Assembly (NCBI RefSeq): GCF_032250955.1 | Contig: NZ_JAVVES010000003.1 | Span: forward strand, 1 to 64,000 | Source: Sulfuriflexus sp032250955 | Lineage (GTDB): Bacteria > Pseudomonadota > Gammaproteobacteria > AKS1 | Length of the DNA stretch: 64,000 bases | Direction of reading: 5' to 3' | Part shown: positions 8,910-16,288 of the stretch, piece after piece | Numbering within the stretch: position 1 is the first letter of the stretch | Layout: each line of letters starts with the position of its first letter | The notes under the pieces: generated by a model | Told to the model about the DNA's origin: nothing | The model's input: the letters and a program-made list of their open reading frames with translations, nothing else | Databases searched by the model: none | Program-made: the position numbers and the translations under genes

Positions 8910-10189
8910 TATTCTTCTCCAGCCAGGTAAAGCAGGCGCGCCTGCGCCTTGGCGGCATCAACATGGATGCGCATTGCCTTGAGGTGAGTCTCCAGTTCAG
9001 TGATCTTTGCCCGCATCAGGGTCGGGAAATCAGTTGCATCATTCTGGTAAGCCAGTAAAGAGGCTTCGCTGTTTGCTGTGGCCTGGCCGATCAGCGTCTG
9101 CCGATAACGTTGCAGTCGCTGGGACAGGCGCTGCCAGGTCACGTATTCCTTTTCAAGCTGGCTCTGCATGGCGCGCAACCTGTCATCGTATTGCAACCTG
9201 GCCGCACCCTCACGGTGCTGCGCGGCGGCCAGGCGACGATCCTGGCGTTTGTTCGTAAAGATAGGCAGATCGAATGTCACCGTTGCCGCGAGCAAGTCTG
9301 CCCGCTCCGAACCATCCATGTTATTCCCGTTCCTCGCTCCGTAATCGATACCGACAGTCCAGGCAGGTTTGTAGGCCTCACGGGCGAGAGAAACATTTTT
9401 CCGGTTCGTATCGATATGGGCCTGTTGTATGCGCAGGGCCGGGTGTTGGGGCAGGCTTGCCTGAAGCCGGGCCAGGCTCGGCGGTTCAGGCAGCCGCGGG
9501 ATGTCATCCGGTAGTTCGCGTTGTGCATCGGCACCGAGCCATTTTGCCAGGGCGGCACGGGCAGTCTCCTGCTTTTGCCGGATATCGGTAAGGCGATCCT
9601 CAAGCAGGCCAAGTTCCAGATCGGCACGCAGCACATCCTGCTGGTTGCGCCGGCCGGCGGCATACTGCGACTCGGTAATATCAAGCATCTCGCTGAACAG
9701 GCGCTTGTTGGCCGCGACAATGCGTTCGGCACGCCGCCAGTAAAACGTCTCGTACCAGTTTGCCCGTACATCGCGTCTCAGTTTGCGCGTTTCATCCGCT
9801 ACCCTGGCGCGTTCGCCACCTGCCTGAACGCGGGTCCGCTGGTTGCGCAGTTCCAGCGTGTCGCCGCGCGGAATCGCCTGCTGCACACCGAAGCGTAATT
9901 GCGCCATGGGTTCCTGCTTCCGGTCGAATGTATCGGTAGGGAAATTGAACAGGCTGACTTTCGCCTTCGGGTCGGGCAACTGGCCATCGGCAATCGCCGC
10001 CTCATCCAGCGCCTGCGCCGTAGCATCGATATTACCGAGCATCGGGTCGCCCTGTATGGCAAGCTGCTCGGCCTCTTCCAAAGACAGGACATCGGCATGG
10101 GCGGGCAGGCTATTCGCCATCAAGCCAATGGCAATGAGCAGGCTGATGAGCTGGTACAGCCGCAAACAGCGGGTACGATTGGTAAACAT
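8909..10189 (-). CDS. cusC: TolC-family outer-membrane channel
   Basis: A 426-residue outer-membrane efflux protein with a signal peptide (cleavage likely after PAHA). Repeated long helices include LSLEEAEQLAIQGDP near the N-terminus, as in TolC/CusC trimers. The start at 10189 is chosen because GGAG lies 8 bases upstream; a longer frame to 10213 exists but has no ribosome site. It is the first of three genes for a CusCBA tripartite pump, exporting copper or silver through the outer membrane. Confidence 0.88.
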   Translation of the reverse strand: MFTNRTRCLRLYQLISLLIAIGLMANSLPAHADVLSLEEAEQLAIQGDPMLGNIDATAQALDEAAIADGQLPDPKAKVSLFNFPTDTFDRKQEPMAQLRFGVQQAIPRGDTLELRNQRTRVQAGGERARVADETRKLRRDVRANWYETFYWRRAERIVAANKRLFSEMLDITESQYAAGRRNQQDVLRADLELGLLEDRLTDIRQKQETARAALAKWLGADAQRELPDDIPRLPEPPSLARLQASLPQHPALRIQQAHIDTNRKNVSLAREAYKPAWTVGIDYGARNGNNMDGSERADLLAATVTFDLPIFTNKRQDRRLAAAQHREGAARLQYDDRLRAMQSQLEKEYVTWQRLSQRLQRYRQTLIGQATANSEASLLAYQNDATDFPTLMRAKITELETHLKAMRIHVDAAKAQARLLYLAGEE

Positions 10190-10275
10190 AATCTTGACTC
10201 CACAACAAAACACGAATCATGCCGCGAACGGCATTCGCTTTGTTACACGTATGACAACGTGTAATCGTTATGAAG

Positions 10276-10632
10276 TCAGGCTTTGGGAGGACGGAACTCG
10301 GTGTGCTGGACGATACCGTGAATCGACGTCGTCAGCGCATCGACTGAAGACTCAGGGCTTGTCGGGACAAACTGGAAGATACTGTTGATGCCGGGGCTGA
10401 TATGGGCACTGGCACAACTGACCTTGCATTGCTCGGGACATTCGCAGTTATCCTGCCCCATGCTGTGATCCATGCTTGCCGCATCATGCTGCATATCATG
10501 GCCGGCATGCATATCCATCATCTCGCACTTCATCCCGGCATCGTCGAGCACTGCGATCTCGGCCGCGACAAACTGTAACGGGGCCACCAGCAGGGATAAC
10601 ATCAACCAGCAATGTGCGAAAAATCTCAGCAT
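10276..10632 (-). CDS. Cys/His/Met-rich exported protein of the copper operon
   Basis: A 118-residue protein with an N-terminal signal or anchor segment (FFAHCWLMLSLLVAPLQFVAA). The middle is full of soft-metal ligands: MKCEMMDMHAGHDMQH, DHSMGQDNCECPEQCKVSC. The C-terminus is FRPPKA. Small proteins like this often open cus operons in gammaproteobacteria; copper sensing, buffering or delivery in the periplasm is inference. It lies 86 bp upstream of cusC on the same strand and is probably cotranscribed. Confidence 0.75.
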   Translation of the reverse strand: MLRFFAHCWLMLSLLVAPLQFVAAEIAVLDDAGMKCEMMDMHAGHDMQHDAASMDHSMGQDNCECPEQCKVSCASAHISPGINSIFQFVPTSPESSVDALTTSIHGIVQHTEFRPPKA

Positions 10633-10641
10633 AATAATCTT

Positions 10642-10672
10642 AATATACCATCCAAAAAGGGACTGTACAGTC
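10642..10672 (-). promoter_or_regulatory. Likely promoter and operator of the copper operon
   Basis: The perfect 12-bp palindrome GACTGTACAGTC (10661-10672) lies upstream of the Cys/His/Met-rich gene. A minus-strand TATATT (10642-10647) could be the -10 box, which puts the palindrome over the -35 position. This is where a copper-responsive regulator would act. No copper regulator gene is visible in the window, so the protein that binds here is unknown. Confidence 0.4.
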
Positions 10673-10730
10673 TAACGAGCAACTTTTCTGACTCCGGCTC
10701 CTGCCACAAGTTCCGTTCAGGCCTGTCCGG

Positions 10731-11825
10731 CTATAGCTCCAGCTCATCGAGGCCCGTCTCCATGTCACCATGATTGAGGCGGATGCGCGTTTTGACATTG
10801 CCCGGTGAGTTGGCGTTTCTCAGAGCCTCAGCGGTGCTCACCTTGCCCTCAGCATACAGGTCATAGACGGCCTGATCGAAGCTTTTCATGTTCTTGTCGC
10901 CACTTTCATCCATGGCCTTCTTGATCTTTTCCATTTCGCCATGCTGTATCAGGTCAGAAATATGCGGCGTGTTCAGCATAACCTCTACCGCCGGCAGGCG
11001 TTTGCCATCCTTCCCCGTAAGCAGCCGCTGCGAGACGATTGCCCGCAGGTTCAGTGACAGATCCTCATAGAGCTGCCGGTGCGCGCTGTCCGGGAAGAAA
11101 TTCAGGATACGTTCCAGGGTCAGGTAGGCATTGGTCGCGTGCAGGGTGGCGATGCACAGGTGGCCGGTTTGCGCATAGGCCATTGCTTGCTGCATGGTCT
11201 CCATATCGCGGATTTCACCGATCATAATCACGTCCGGGGCTTCGCGCATGGCGTTTCTCAGTGCATGTGCATAGCTGCGGGTATCGGTACCCACTTCACG
11301 CTGATCAATCACTGACTGCTGATGTTCATGCATGAACTCAATCGGATCCTCAATGGTCAGAATGTGTCCGGTCCGGGTCTTGTTCCGGCGGTCAATCATC
11401 GAGGCCAGCGTGGTTGACTTGCCGGAACCGCTCGAGCCCACCACCAGGATCAAACCTCGCGGCTCCATGATGAGTTCATTAAGAATGTCCGGCAGGTTGA
11501 GTTCAGCGATTGTCGGGATAGCCGTCTTGATACGGCGGATCACCATGCTGACTTCGCCGCGCTGCCTGAAAACATTGACGCGAAAACGGCCAACCCCGCT
11601 TGCTGAAAAGGCCAGGTTCATTTCAAACTCAGCCTCGAATTCCTGAATTTGATCCGTGGACATAATGCTGTAGGCCAGGGTCTTGACGTCGCCGGGCTGC
11701 AGGCGGCTTTCGGTAAGCGGATTTAGCAGGCCTTCGACTTTTGCATTCACCTGGGCGCCGACGCTGAAGAACAGGTCTGATGCTTCCATATCCACCATGA
11801 CTTTAAGGAAGGATTCGAGGTTCAT
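10731..11825 (-). CDS. pilU: Type IV pilus retraction ATPase PilU
   Basis: A 364-residue PilT/PilU-family hexameric ATPase. Walker A is GSSGSGKSTT; it has the Asp box (HILTIEDPIEF), the Walker B region APDVIMIGEIRD and the His box (GHLCIATLHATNA). Internal phrases such as EHQQSVIDQREVGTDTRS, RILNFFPDSAHRQ and SFDQAVYDLY match PilU more than PilT. It powers or assists pilus retraction from the inner membrane. It stands alone here; the pilus chemosensory genes are 38 kb away in this window. PilT is the main alternative. Confidence 0.88.
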   Translation of the reverse strand: MNLESFLKVMVDMEASDLFFSVGAQVNAKVEGLLNPLTESRLQPGDVKTLAYSIMSTDQIQEFEAEFEMNLAFSASGVGRFRVNVFRQRGEVSMVIRRIKTAIPTIAELNLPDILNELIMEPRGLILVVGSSGSGKSTTLASMIDRRNKTRTGHILTIEDPIEFMHEHQQSVIDQREVGTDTRSYAHALRNAMREAPDVIMIGEIRDMETMQQAMAYAQTGHLCIATLHATNAYLTLERILNFFPDSAHRQLYEDLSLNLRAIVSQRLLTGKDGKRLPAVEVMLNTPHISDLIQHGEMEKIKKAMDESGDKNMKSFDQAVYDLYAEGKVSTAEALRNANSPGNVKTRIRLNHGDMETGLDELEL

Positions 11826-11902
11826 AATTATTACCTTTGCTGGCCGGGAAGGCCCTTACACATTGACGATACGCTATCCGTTCGTATTCATAAACGTCTA
11901 TA

Positions 11903-12820
11903 CTATGTCCGCAGCAACGGGTACTGCAGAATCTTGCCAGACTCCTCCAGCACGAAGTCCTTGAAGGCCCGTGCCACGGGAGACAGGCGCTTGCCCTTGC
12001 GCTGGACAATATACCAGTGTCGCAAAATCGGGAACGACTCCACATCCAGAACCACCAGGCGCTGCATCTCCAGTTCCAGCTCCAGCGTGTGCAGGGAAAC
12101 AATTCCCAGGCCCAGGCCGGCCTGCACAGCCTGCTTGATGGCCTCGTTGGAACTCATTTCCATCGCTGTCGTCAGCTGCGCACGCTTTTCAGCAAAAAAC
12201 CGCTCCATGGCGATCCGCGTGCCCGAACCGGGTTCACGCATGATAAAGGTCTCTTCCTGCAGGCGCTGGATCGTGATGGCCTTCTTCCCGGCCAGCGCGT
12301 GATCCGGGGGCGCAATCACGACCAGCGGATTTTCCATGAAGGCCTCGGCTTCCAGTTCCAGCTTTTGTGGCGGCAACCCCATAATGACCATATCCGAGTC
12401 ATTGGCCTCGAGGTGTGAAATGAGGCCTTCGCGATTCGTCACATCCAGGTTTACGGTGACCGCCTCGTGGCGGGCACTGAAAACGGCCAGCAAGCGGGGG
12501 GCGAAATAATTCGCCGTACTGGCGACAGCGATCATCAGGCGCCCGCGCCGCACCCCTTTCAAATCCTCGAGAATCTGTTCCGTCTCGTCAAGCTGGTTAT
12601 CGACAATCCTGCTGGCCTGATACAGTTCATGCCCAGCTTCGGTCAAAAAGATCTTTTTCCCCAGTTGCTCGAACAGGGCAATGCCAAGGTTGCTCTCTAA
12701 TTGCTTTATTTGCATGGAGACACCGGGCTGTGACAGATATAATTCCTCGGCCGCGCGGGTATAGCTCTTGAGTCGCCCCACCGCTTCAAAAACACGCAAT
12801 TGGCGTAATGTGACATTCAT
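11903..12820 (-). CDS. cbbR: LysR-family transcriptional regulator of CO2 fixation (CbbR)
   Basis: A 305-residue LysR-type regulator. The N-terminal winged HTH (MNVTLRQLRVFEAVGR, AAEELYLSQPGVSMQIKQLE) is followed by an effector-binding domain (about 90-300). It is divergent from cbbL, with only 216 bp between starts, the classic arrangement of cbbR. Family members activate cbb operons in response to Calvin-cycle metabolites such as RuBP or PEP, or to NADPH. The motif at 12832-12854, next to its own start, recurs before cbbM, so it probably controls both operons and itself. Confidence 0.9.
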   Translation of the reverse strand: MNVTLRQLRVFEAVGRLKSYTRAAEELYLSQPGVSMQIKQLESNLGIALFEQLGKKIFLTEAGHELYQASRIVDNQLDETEQILEDLKGVRRGRLMIAVASTANYFAPRLLAVFSARHEAVTVNLDVTNREGLISHLEANDSDMVIMGLPPQKLELEAEAFMENPLVVIAPPDHALAGKKAITIQRLQEETFIMREPGSGTRIAMERFFAEKRAQLTTAMEMSSNEAIKQAVQAGLGLGIVSLHTLELELEMQRLVVLDVESFPILRHWYIVQRKGKRLSPVARAFKDFVLEESGKILQYPLLRT

Positions 12821-12831
12821 GATTTGCCGCC

Positions 12832-12854
12832 TATAACCATAAGTATTTACTTAT
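12832..12854. promoter_or_regulatory. CbbR operator, site 1 (cbbR-cbbL)
   Basis: TATAACCATAAG, 4 bases, then TACTTAT. It holds the inverted repeat ATAAGTA/TACTTAT and matches 20 of 23 bases with the site before cbbM (18795-18817). It lies 12 bp upstream of cbbR and 183 bp before cbbL. Another half-site-like stretch (AAACTTATGAG) follows near 12869. The palindrome and its position fit a LysR recognition site; binding itself is inference. Confidence 0.7.
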
Positions 12855-13036
12855 CGTTTCAATCAAAACTTATGAGTGTTAATTATGCACTATTGGGCAT
12901 ATATTTCCCAGCCTCAGGTAGTGGAGAGAAAAATAACCTTAAGAATTAATGGTTTATTTTGCCAAAAGGTGCGCCGAACCGCGCCACCTTGTCCACCAGA
13001 GACACTGTTTTTTTATCGACCATCAGGAGGCCTACC

Positions 13037-14458
13037 ATGGCTACAAAAGGTTATAGCGCGGGTGTAAAAGAATACCGTGAAACATATTGGATGCCCGATT
13101 ACACACCAAAAGACACCGATCTTCTGGCCTGTTTTAAAATCACCCCCCAGGAAGGCGTGCCGCGTGAAGAAGTCGCTGCTGCTGTTGCCGCTGAATCTTC
13201 AACCGGTACCTGGACCACGGTCTGGACTGACCTGCTGACTGACCTGGATTATTACAAGGGTCGTGCCTACGCCATCGAAGACGTACCCGGTGATGACACC
13301 TGCTTCTACGCATTCGTTGCTTACCCAATCGACCTGTTCGAAGAAGGCTCGGTTGTCAACGTACTGACCTCACTGGTCGGTAACGTATTCGGCTTCAAGG
13401 CCCTGCGTGCCCTGCGCCTGGAAGACATTCGCTTCCCGGTTGCCTACGTTATGACCTGTAATGGACCGCCCCAGGGTATCCAGGTTGAACGTGACCTGCT
13501 GAACAAATACGGTCGTCCTCTGCTGGGTTGTACCATCAAGCCCAAGCTCGGCCTGTCTGCGAAGAACTACGGTCGCGCCTGTTATGAAGGTCTGCGTGGT
13601 GGTCTGGACTTCACCAAGGACGACGAAAACGTCAACTCACAGCCGTTCATGCGCTGGCGTCACCGTTTCGACTTCGTTATGGAAGCCATCCAGAAGGCCG
13701 AGGCCGAAACCGGCGAGCGTAAGGGTCATTACCTGAACGTTACTGCCCCGACCGCCGATGAAATGATGCGTCGTGCTGAATACGCGAAAGAAATCGGCGC
13801 GCCGATCATCATGCATGACTACCTGACCGGTGGTCTGTCTGCCAACACCCAGCTCGCTCAGTGGTGTCAGAACAACGGCATGCTGCTGCACATTCACCGC
13901 GCCATGCACGCCGTGCTTGACCGTAACCCGCACCACGGTATCCACTTCCGCGTACTCACCAAGGTTCTGCGTCTTTCTGGTGGTGACCACCTGCACTCCG
14001 GTACGGTTGTGGGCAAGCTGGAAGGCGACCGCGATGCAACCCTGGGCTGGATCGACATCATGCGCGATTCATACATCAAGGAAGACCGTTCACGCGGTAT
14101 CTTCTTCGACCAGGATTGGGGCGCCATGCCAGGCGTGATCCCGGTTGCTTCCGGTGGTATCCATGTATGGCACATGCCTGCACTGGTTAGCATCTTCGGC
14201 GATGATTCCTGCCTGCAGTTCGGTGGCGGCACACTGGGTCACCCATGGGGCAACGCTGCTGGTGCGGCTGCCAACCGTGTTGCGGTTGAAGCCTGTGTTG
14301 AAGCACGTAACGCTGGTCACGAACTTGAGGTCGAAGGTAAGGAAATCCTTACTAATGCTGCCAAGCACAGCCCGGAACTCAAGATGGCCATGGAAACATG
14401 GAAAGAAATCAAATTCGAATTTGATACGGTTGACAAGATCGACGTCGCGCATAAATAA
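13037..14458 (+). CDS. cbbL: RuBisCO form I large subunit
   Basis: A 473-residue form I RuBisCO large chain, which carboxylates ribulose-1,5-bisphosphate. The catalytic segment TIKPKLGLS holds Lys168 and Lys170. The carbamylated lysine is Lys194 in GGLDFTKDDENVNSQPF. Loop 6 (SGGDHLHSGTVVGKLEGD) and the GGIHVWHMP region are intact. Form IA is indicated by sequence style and the following cbbQ/cbbO genes; no carboxysome gene is seen, which fits the IAq group. The start at 13037 has a strong AGGAGG; the frame is open 26 codons further up but that part is not family-like. The operon is probably activated by the divergent CbbR. Confidence 0.97.
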   Translation: MATKGYSAGVKEYRETYWMPDYTPKDTDLLACFKITPQEGVPREEVAAAVAAESSTGTWTTVWTDLLTDLDYYKGRAYAIEDVPGDDTCFYAFVAYPIDLFEEGSVVNVLTSLVGNVFGFKALRALRLEDIRFPVAYVMTCNGPPQGIQVERDLLNKYGRPLLGCTIKPKLGLSAKNYGRACYEGLRGGLDFTKDDENVNSQPFMRWRHRFDFVMEAIQKAEAETGERKGHYLNVTAPTADEMMRRAEYAKEIGAPIIMHDYLTGGLSANTQLAQWCQNNGMLLHIHRAMHAVLDRNPHHGIHFRVLTKVLRLSGGDHLHSGTVVGKLEGDRDATLGWIDIMRDSYIKEDRSRGIFFDQDWGAMPGVIPVASGGIHVWHMPALVSIFGDDSCLQFGGGTLGHPWGNAAGAAANRVAVEACVEARNAGHELEVEGKEILTNAAKHSPELKMAMETWKEIKFEFDTVDKIDVAHK

Positions 14459-14561
14459 GCGACTTGTTATTGATCATCAGCGGCAAGGTGCCCGATTTTA
14501 TACCCGGTACCTTGCCGCACGATCCAGTCATACGAATTTAAATTTTTTGGAGTAAATCACT

Positions 14562-14921
14562 ATGAGTGAAGTACAAGATTACAATTCAAGCCTGAGCGAT
14601 GCTGCCCAGAGCCGTAAATATGAAACCTTTTCCTACCTGCCGCCTTTGAGCAAGGAATCAACACGCGCACAGATCCAGTACATTGTTGATAAAGGCTGGA
14701 ACCCGGGTATCGAACACACTGAACCGGAAAATGCACGTAGCAACTACTGGTACATGTGGAAACTGCCAATGTTCGGCGAAACCGATGTGGATGCTATCCT
14801 GGCTGAACTCGAAGCCTGCCACAAGGCACATCCGGACAACCATGTTCGTCTGCTGGGCTTTGATAACTTTGCACAGTCCGCAGGTACGGCAATGGTAGTT
14901 TACCGCGGTAAGTCAGTTTAG
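14562..14921 (+). CDS. cbbS: RuBisCO form I small subunit
   Basis: A 119-residue RuBisCO small subunit. Typical landmarks are KYETFSYLPPLS near the N-terminus, YIVDKGWNPGIEH, YWYMWKLPMFGE and NHVRLLGFDNF. It caps the L8S8 hexadecamer. It follows cbbL by 103 bp with a TTGGAG ribosome site and is closed by a strong terminator only 23 bp later. No carboxysome-targeting extension is seen. Confidence 0.97.
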   Translation: MSEVQDYNSSLSDAAQSRKYETFSYLPPLSKESTRAQIQYIVDKGWNPGIEHTEPENARSNYWYMWKLPMFGETDVDAILAELEACHKAHPDNHVRLLGFDNFAQSAGTAMVVYRGKSV

Positions 14922-14944
14922 TTCCGCAGGGTAATATGATGCAT

Positions 14945-14986
14945 AAAGCCCCTGCCCAACAGAATACGGACAGGGGCTTTTTTTTT
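14945..14986 (+). terminator. Terminator after cbbLS
   Basis: AAAGCCCCTG pairs with CAGGGGCTTT across a 16-base loop, followed by a run of T. It separates cbbLS from the activase genes, so read-through probably sets cbbQ1-cbbO1 expression far below RuBisCO, unless an internal promoter exists. A very similar stem follows cbbM. Confidence 0.85.
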
Positions 14987-15031
14987 GCACCGACAATTAA
15001 AAGTCACAAACGACATTAACTGGAATAACCA

Positions 15032-15343
15032 ATGAGCAAACCAAATAAGTACGTAGGCATCAATAATGATCTCAATGGAGGCATGACGACCATTGGCAAG
15101 ATTATTCGTGATGCGTGGGTATTTGGCCTGATACCAGAATCTGAAACATGTGAAGGCTGGAATCTGGCCCAGATTGACGGGCTGTTACAGAAAGTAAATG
15201 CTGAATGGGACAAGTATGGTTGTCTGGTCAGTCACCTGCCTGAAGACTTGCGTCGCCGTCATGAAGAATTCCATGACGCAGCCATTGCCAATGCCAGGGC
15301 GGTGGGCTGGAGTGGTGAAGTTGAAACCGATGATGAAAAATGA
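15032..15343 (+). CDS. Unknown 103-residue protein between cbbS and cbbQ
   Basis: A soluble, acidic 103-residue protein with no signal or membrane span. It starts MSKPNKYVGINNDLNGG, continues TIGKIIRDAWVFGLIPESE, has WNLAQIDGLLQKVNAEW and a charged helical part (LPEDLRRRHEEFHDAAI), and ends WSGEVETDDEK. I do not recognise the family. It lies after the RuBisCO terminator and 37 bp before cbbQ1, so it is probably expressed with the activase. A role in RuBisCO assembly, activation or activase docking is a reasonable guess from position only. The reading frame and start (ATG at 15032, weak ribosome site) look real. Confidence 0.75.
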   Translation: MSKPNKYVGINNDLNGGMTTIGKIIRDAWVFGLIPESETCEGWNLAQIDGLLQKVNAEWDKYGCLVSHLPEDLRRRHEEFHDAAIANARAVGWSGEVETDDEK

Positions 15344-15380
15344 TGGCTGTGGTTAGCCCTATATTGCAAAGAGGTGAGAT

Positions 15381-16190
15381 ATGTCTTCTATAGATATTGC
15401 ACAATACAAAATTCAAACAGAGCCTTACTACCAGACGGTTGCAGATGAAACTGCCTTGTACGAAGCCGCTTACGAGGTGCGCATGCCGATGATGCTGAAA
15501 GGCCCGACCGGCTGTGGCAAATCCCGTTTTGTCGAGTACATGGCATGGAAACTCGGCAAACCGCTGATTACCGTTGCCTGTAATGAAGACATGACAGCCT
15601 CTGACCTGGTCGGTCGCTTCCTGCTCGATAAGGAAGGTACCAAGTGGCAGGATGGTCCTCTCACCACGGCTGCGCGTCTCGGCGCCATCTGTTATCTCGA
15701 TGAGGTCGTCGAGGCCCGCCAGGACACCACGGTAGTCATTCACCCGCTGACTGATCACCGCCGGACATTGCCACTCGACAAGAAAGGCGAACTCATTGAG
15801 GCACACCCTGATTTTCAACTGGTGATCTCCTATAACCCCGGCTACCAGAGCCTGATGAAGGACCTGAAACAGTCCACCAAGCAACGCTTTGGGGGCCTGA
15901 ACTTCGACTACCCGGAAGAAAAAATCGAAACCGAGATCGTGGCCAGGGAATCAGGGATTGATAGCGATACCGCCCACAAGCTGGTGCAGATTGCCCACCG
16001 GGCCCGCAACCTTAAAGGTCATGGCCTGGATGAAGGTATCTCCACCCGCCTGCTCGTCTATGCGGGAAACCTGATCAATAAAGGTGTGGAACCGGTCGCC
16101 GCCTGTAGCATGACCATGGTGACGCCGCTGACCGATGACCCAGACATGCGCGATACCCTGAACGCCGCTGTACAAACGTTTTTTGGTTAA
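15381..16190 (+). CDS. cbbQ: RuBisCO activase AAA+ subunit CbbQ (form I partner)
   Basis: A 269-residue MoxR-group AAA+ ATPase. Walker A is GPTGCGKS (41-48), Walker B AICYLDEVVEA (about 102-112), and a sensor segment reads LVISYNPGYQSL. CbbQ forms hexamers that, with CbbO, pull inhibitory sugar phosphates from RuBisCO. In Acidithiobacillus ferrooxidans the form I and form II systems each use their own QO pair; the same layout is seen here. The start has a GAGGTGA ribosome site. It is close to the second copy at 20612-21433, but the two differ at many positions, so the duplication is not recent. Confidence 0.93.
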   Translation: MSSIDIAQYKIQTEPYYQTVADETALYEAAYEVRMPMMLKGPTGCGKSRFVEYMAWKLGKPLITVACNEDMTASDLVGRFLLDKEGTKWQDGPLTTAARLGAICYLDEVVEARQDTTVVIHPLTDHRRTLPLDKKGELIEAHPDFQLVISYNPGYQSLMKDLKQSTKQRFGGLNFDYPEEKIETEIVARESGIDSDTAHKLVQIAHRARNLKGHGLDEGISTRLLVYAGNLINKGVEPVAACSMTMVTPLTDDPDMRDTLNAAVQTFFG

Positions 16191-16288
16191 CACACGACCC
16201 GGAGAGGCGAAGACGGCAAGCGCATATAACCGTTCCTGTGATTTTGTCTTCGCGTGCTGAACATCTTGACGTTAGAGATTGTTATTAA

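Noticed and set aside
13037..14921. Carboxysome-linked form I RuBisCO
   Set aside because: No csoS or shell gene follows; the neighbours are cbbQ and cbbO.
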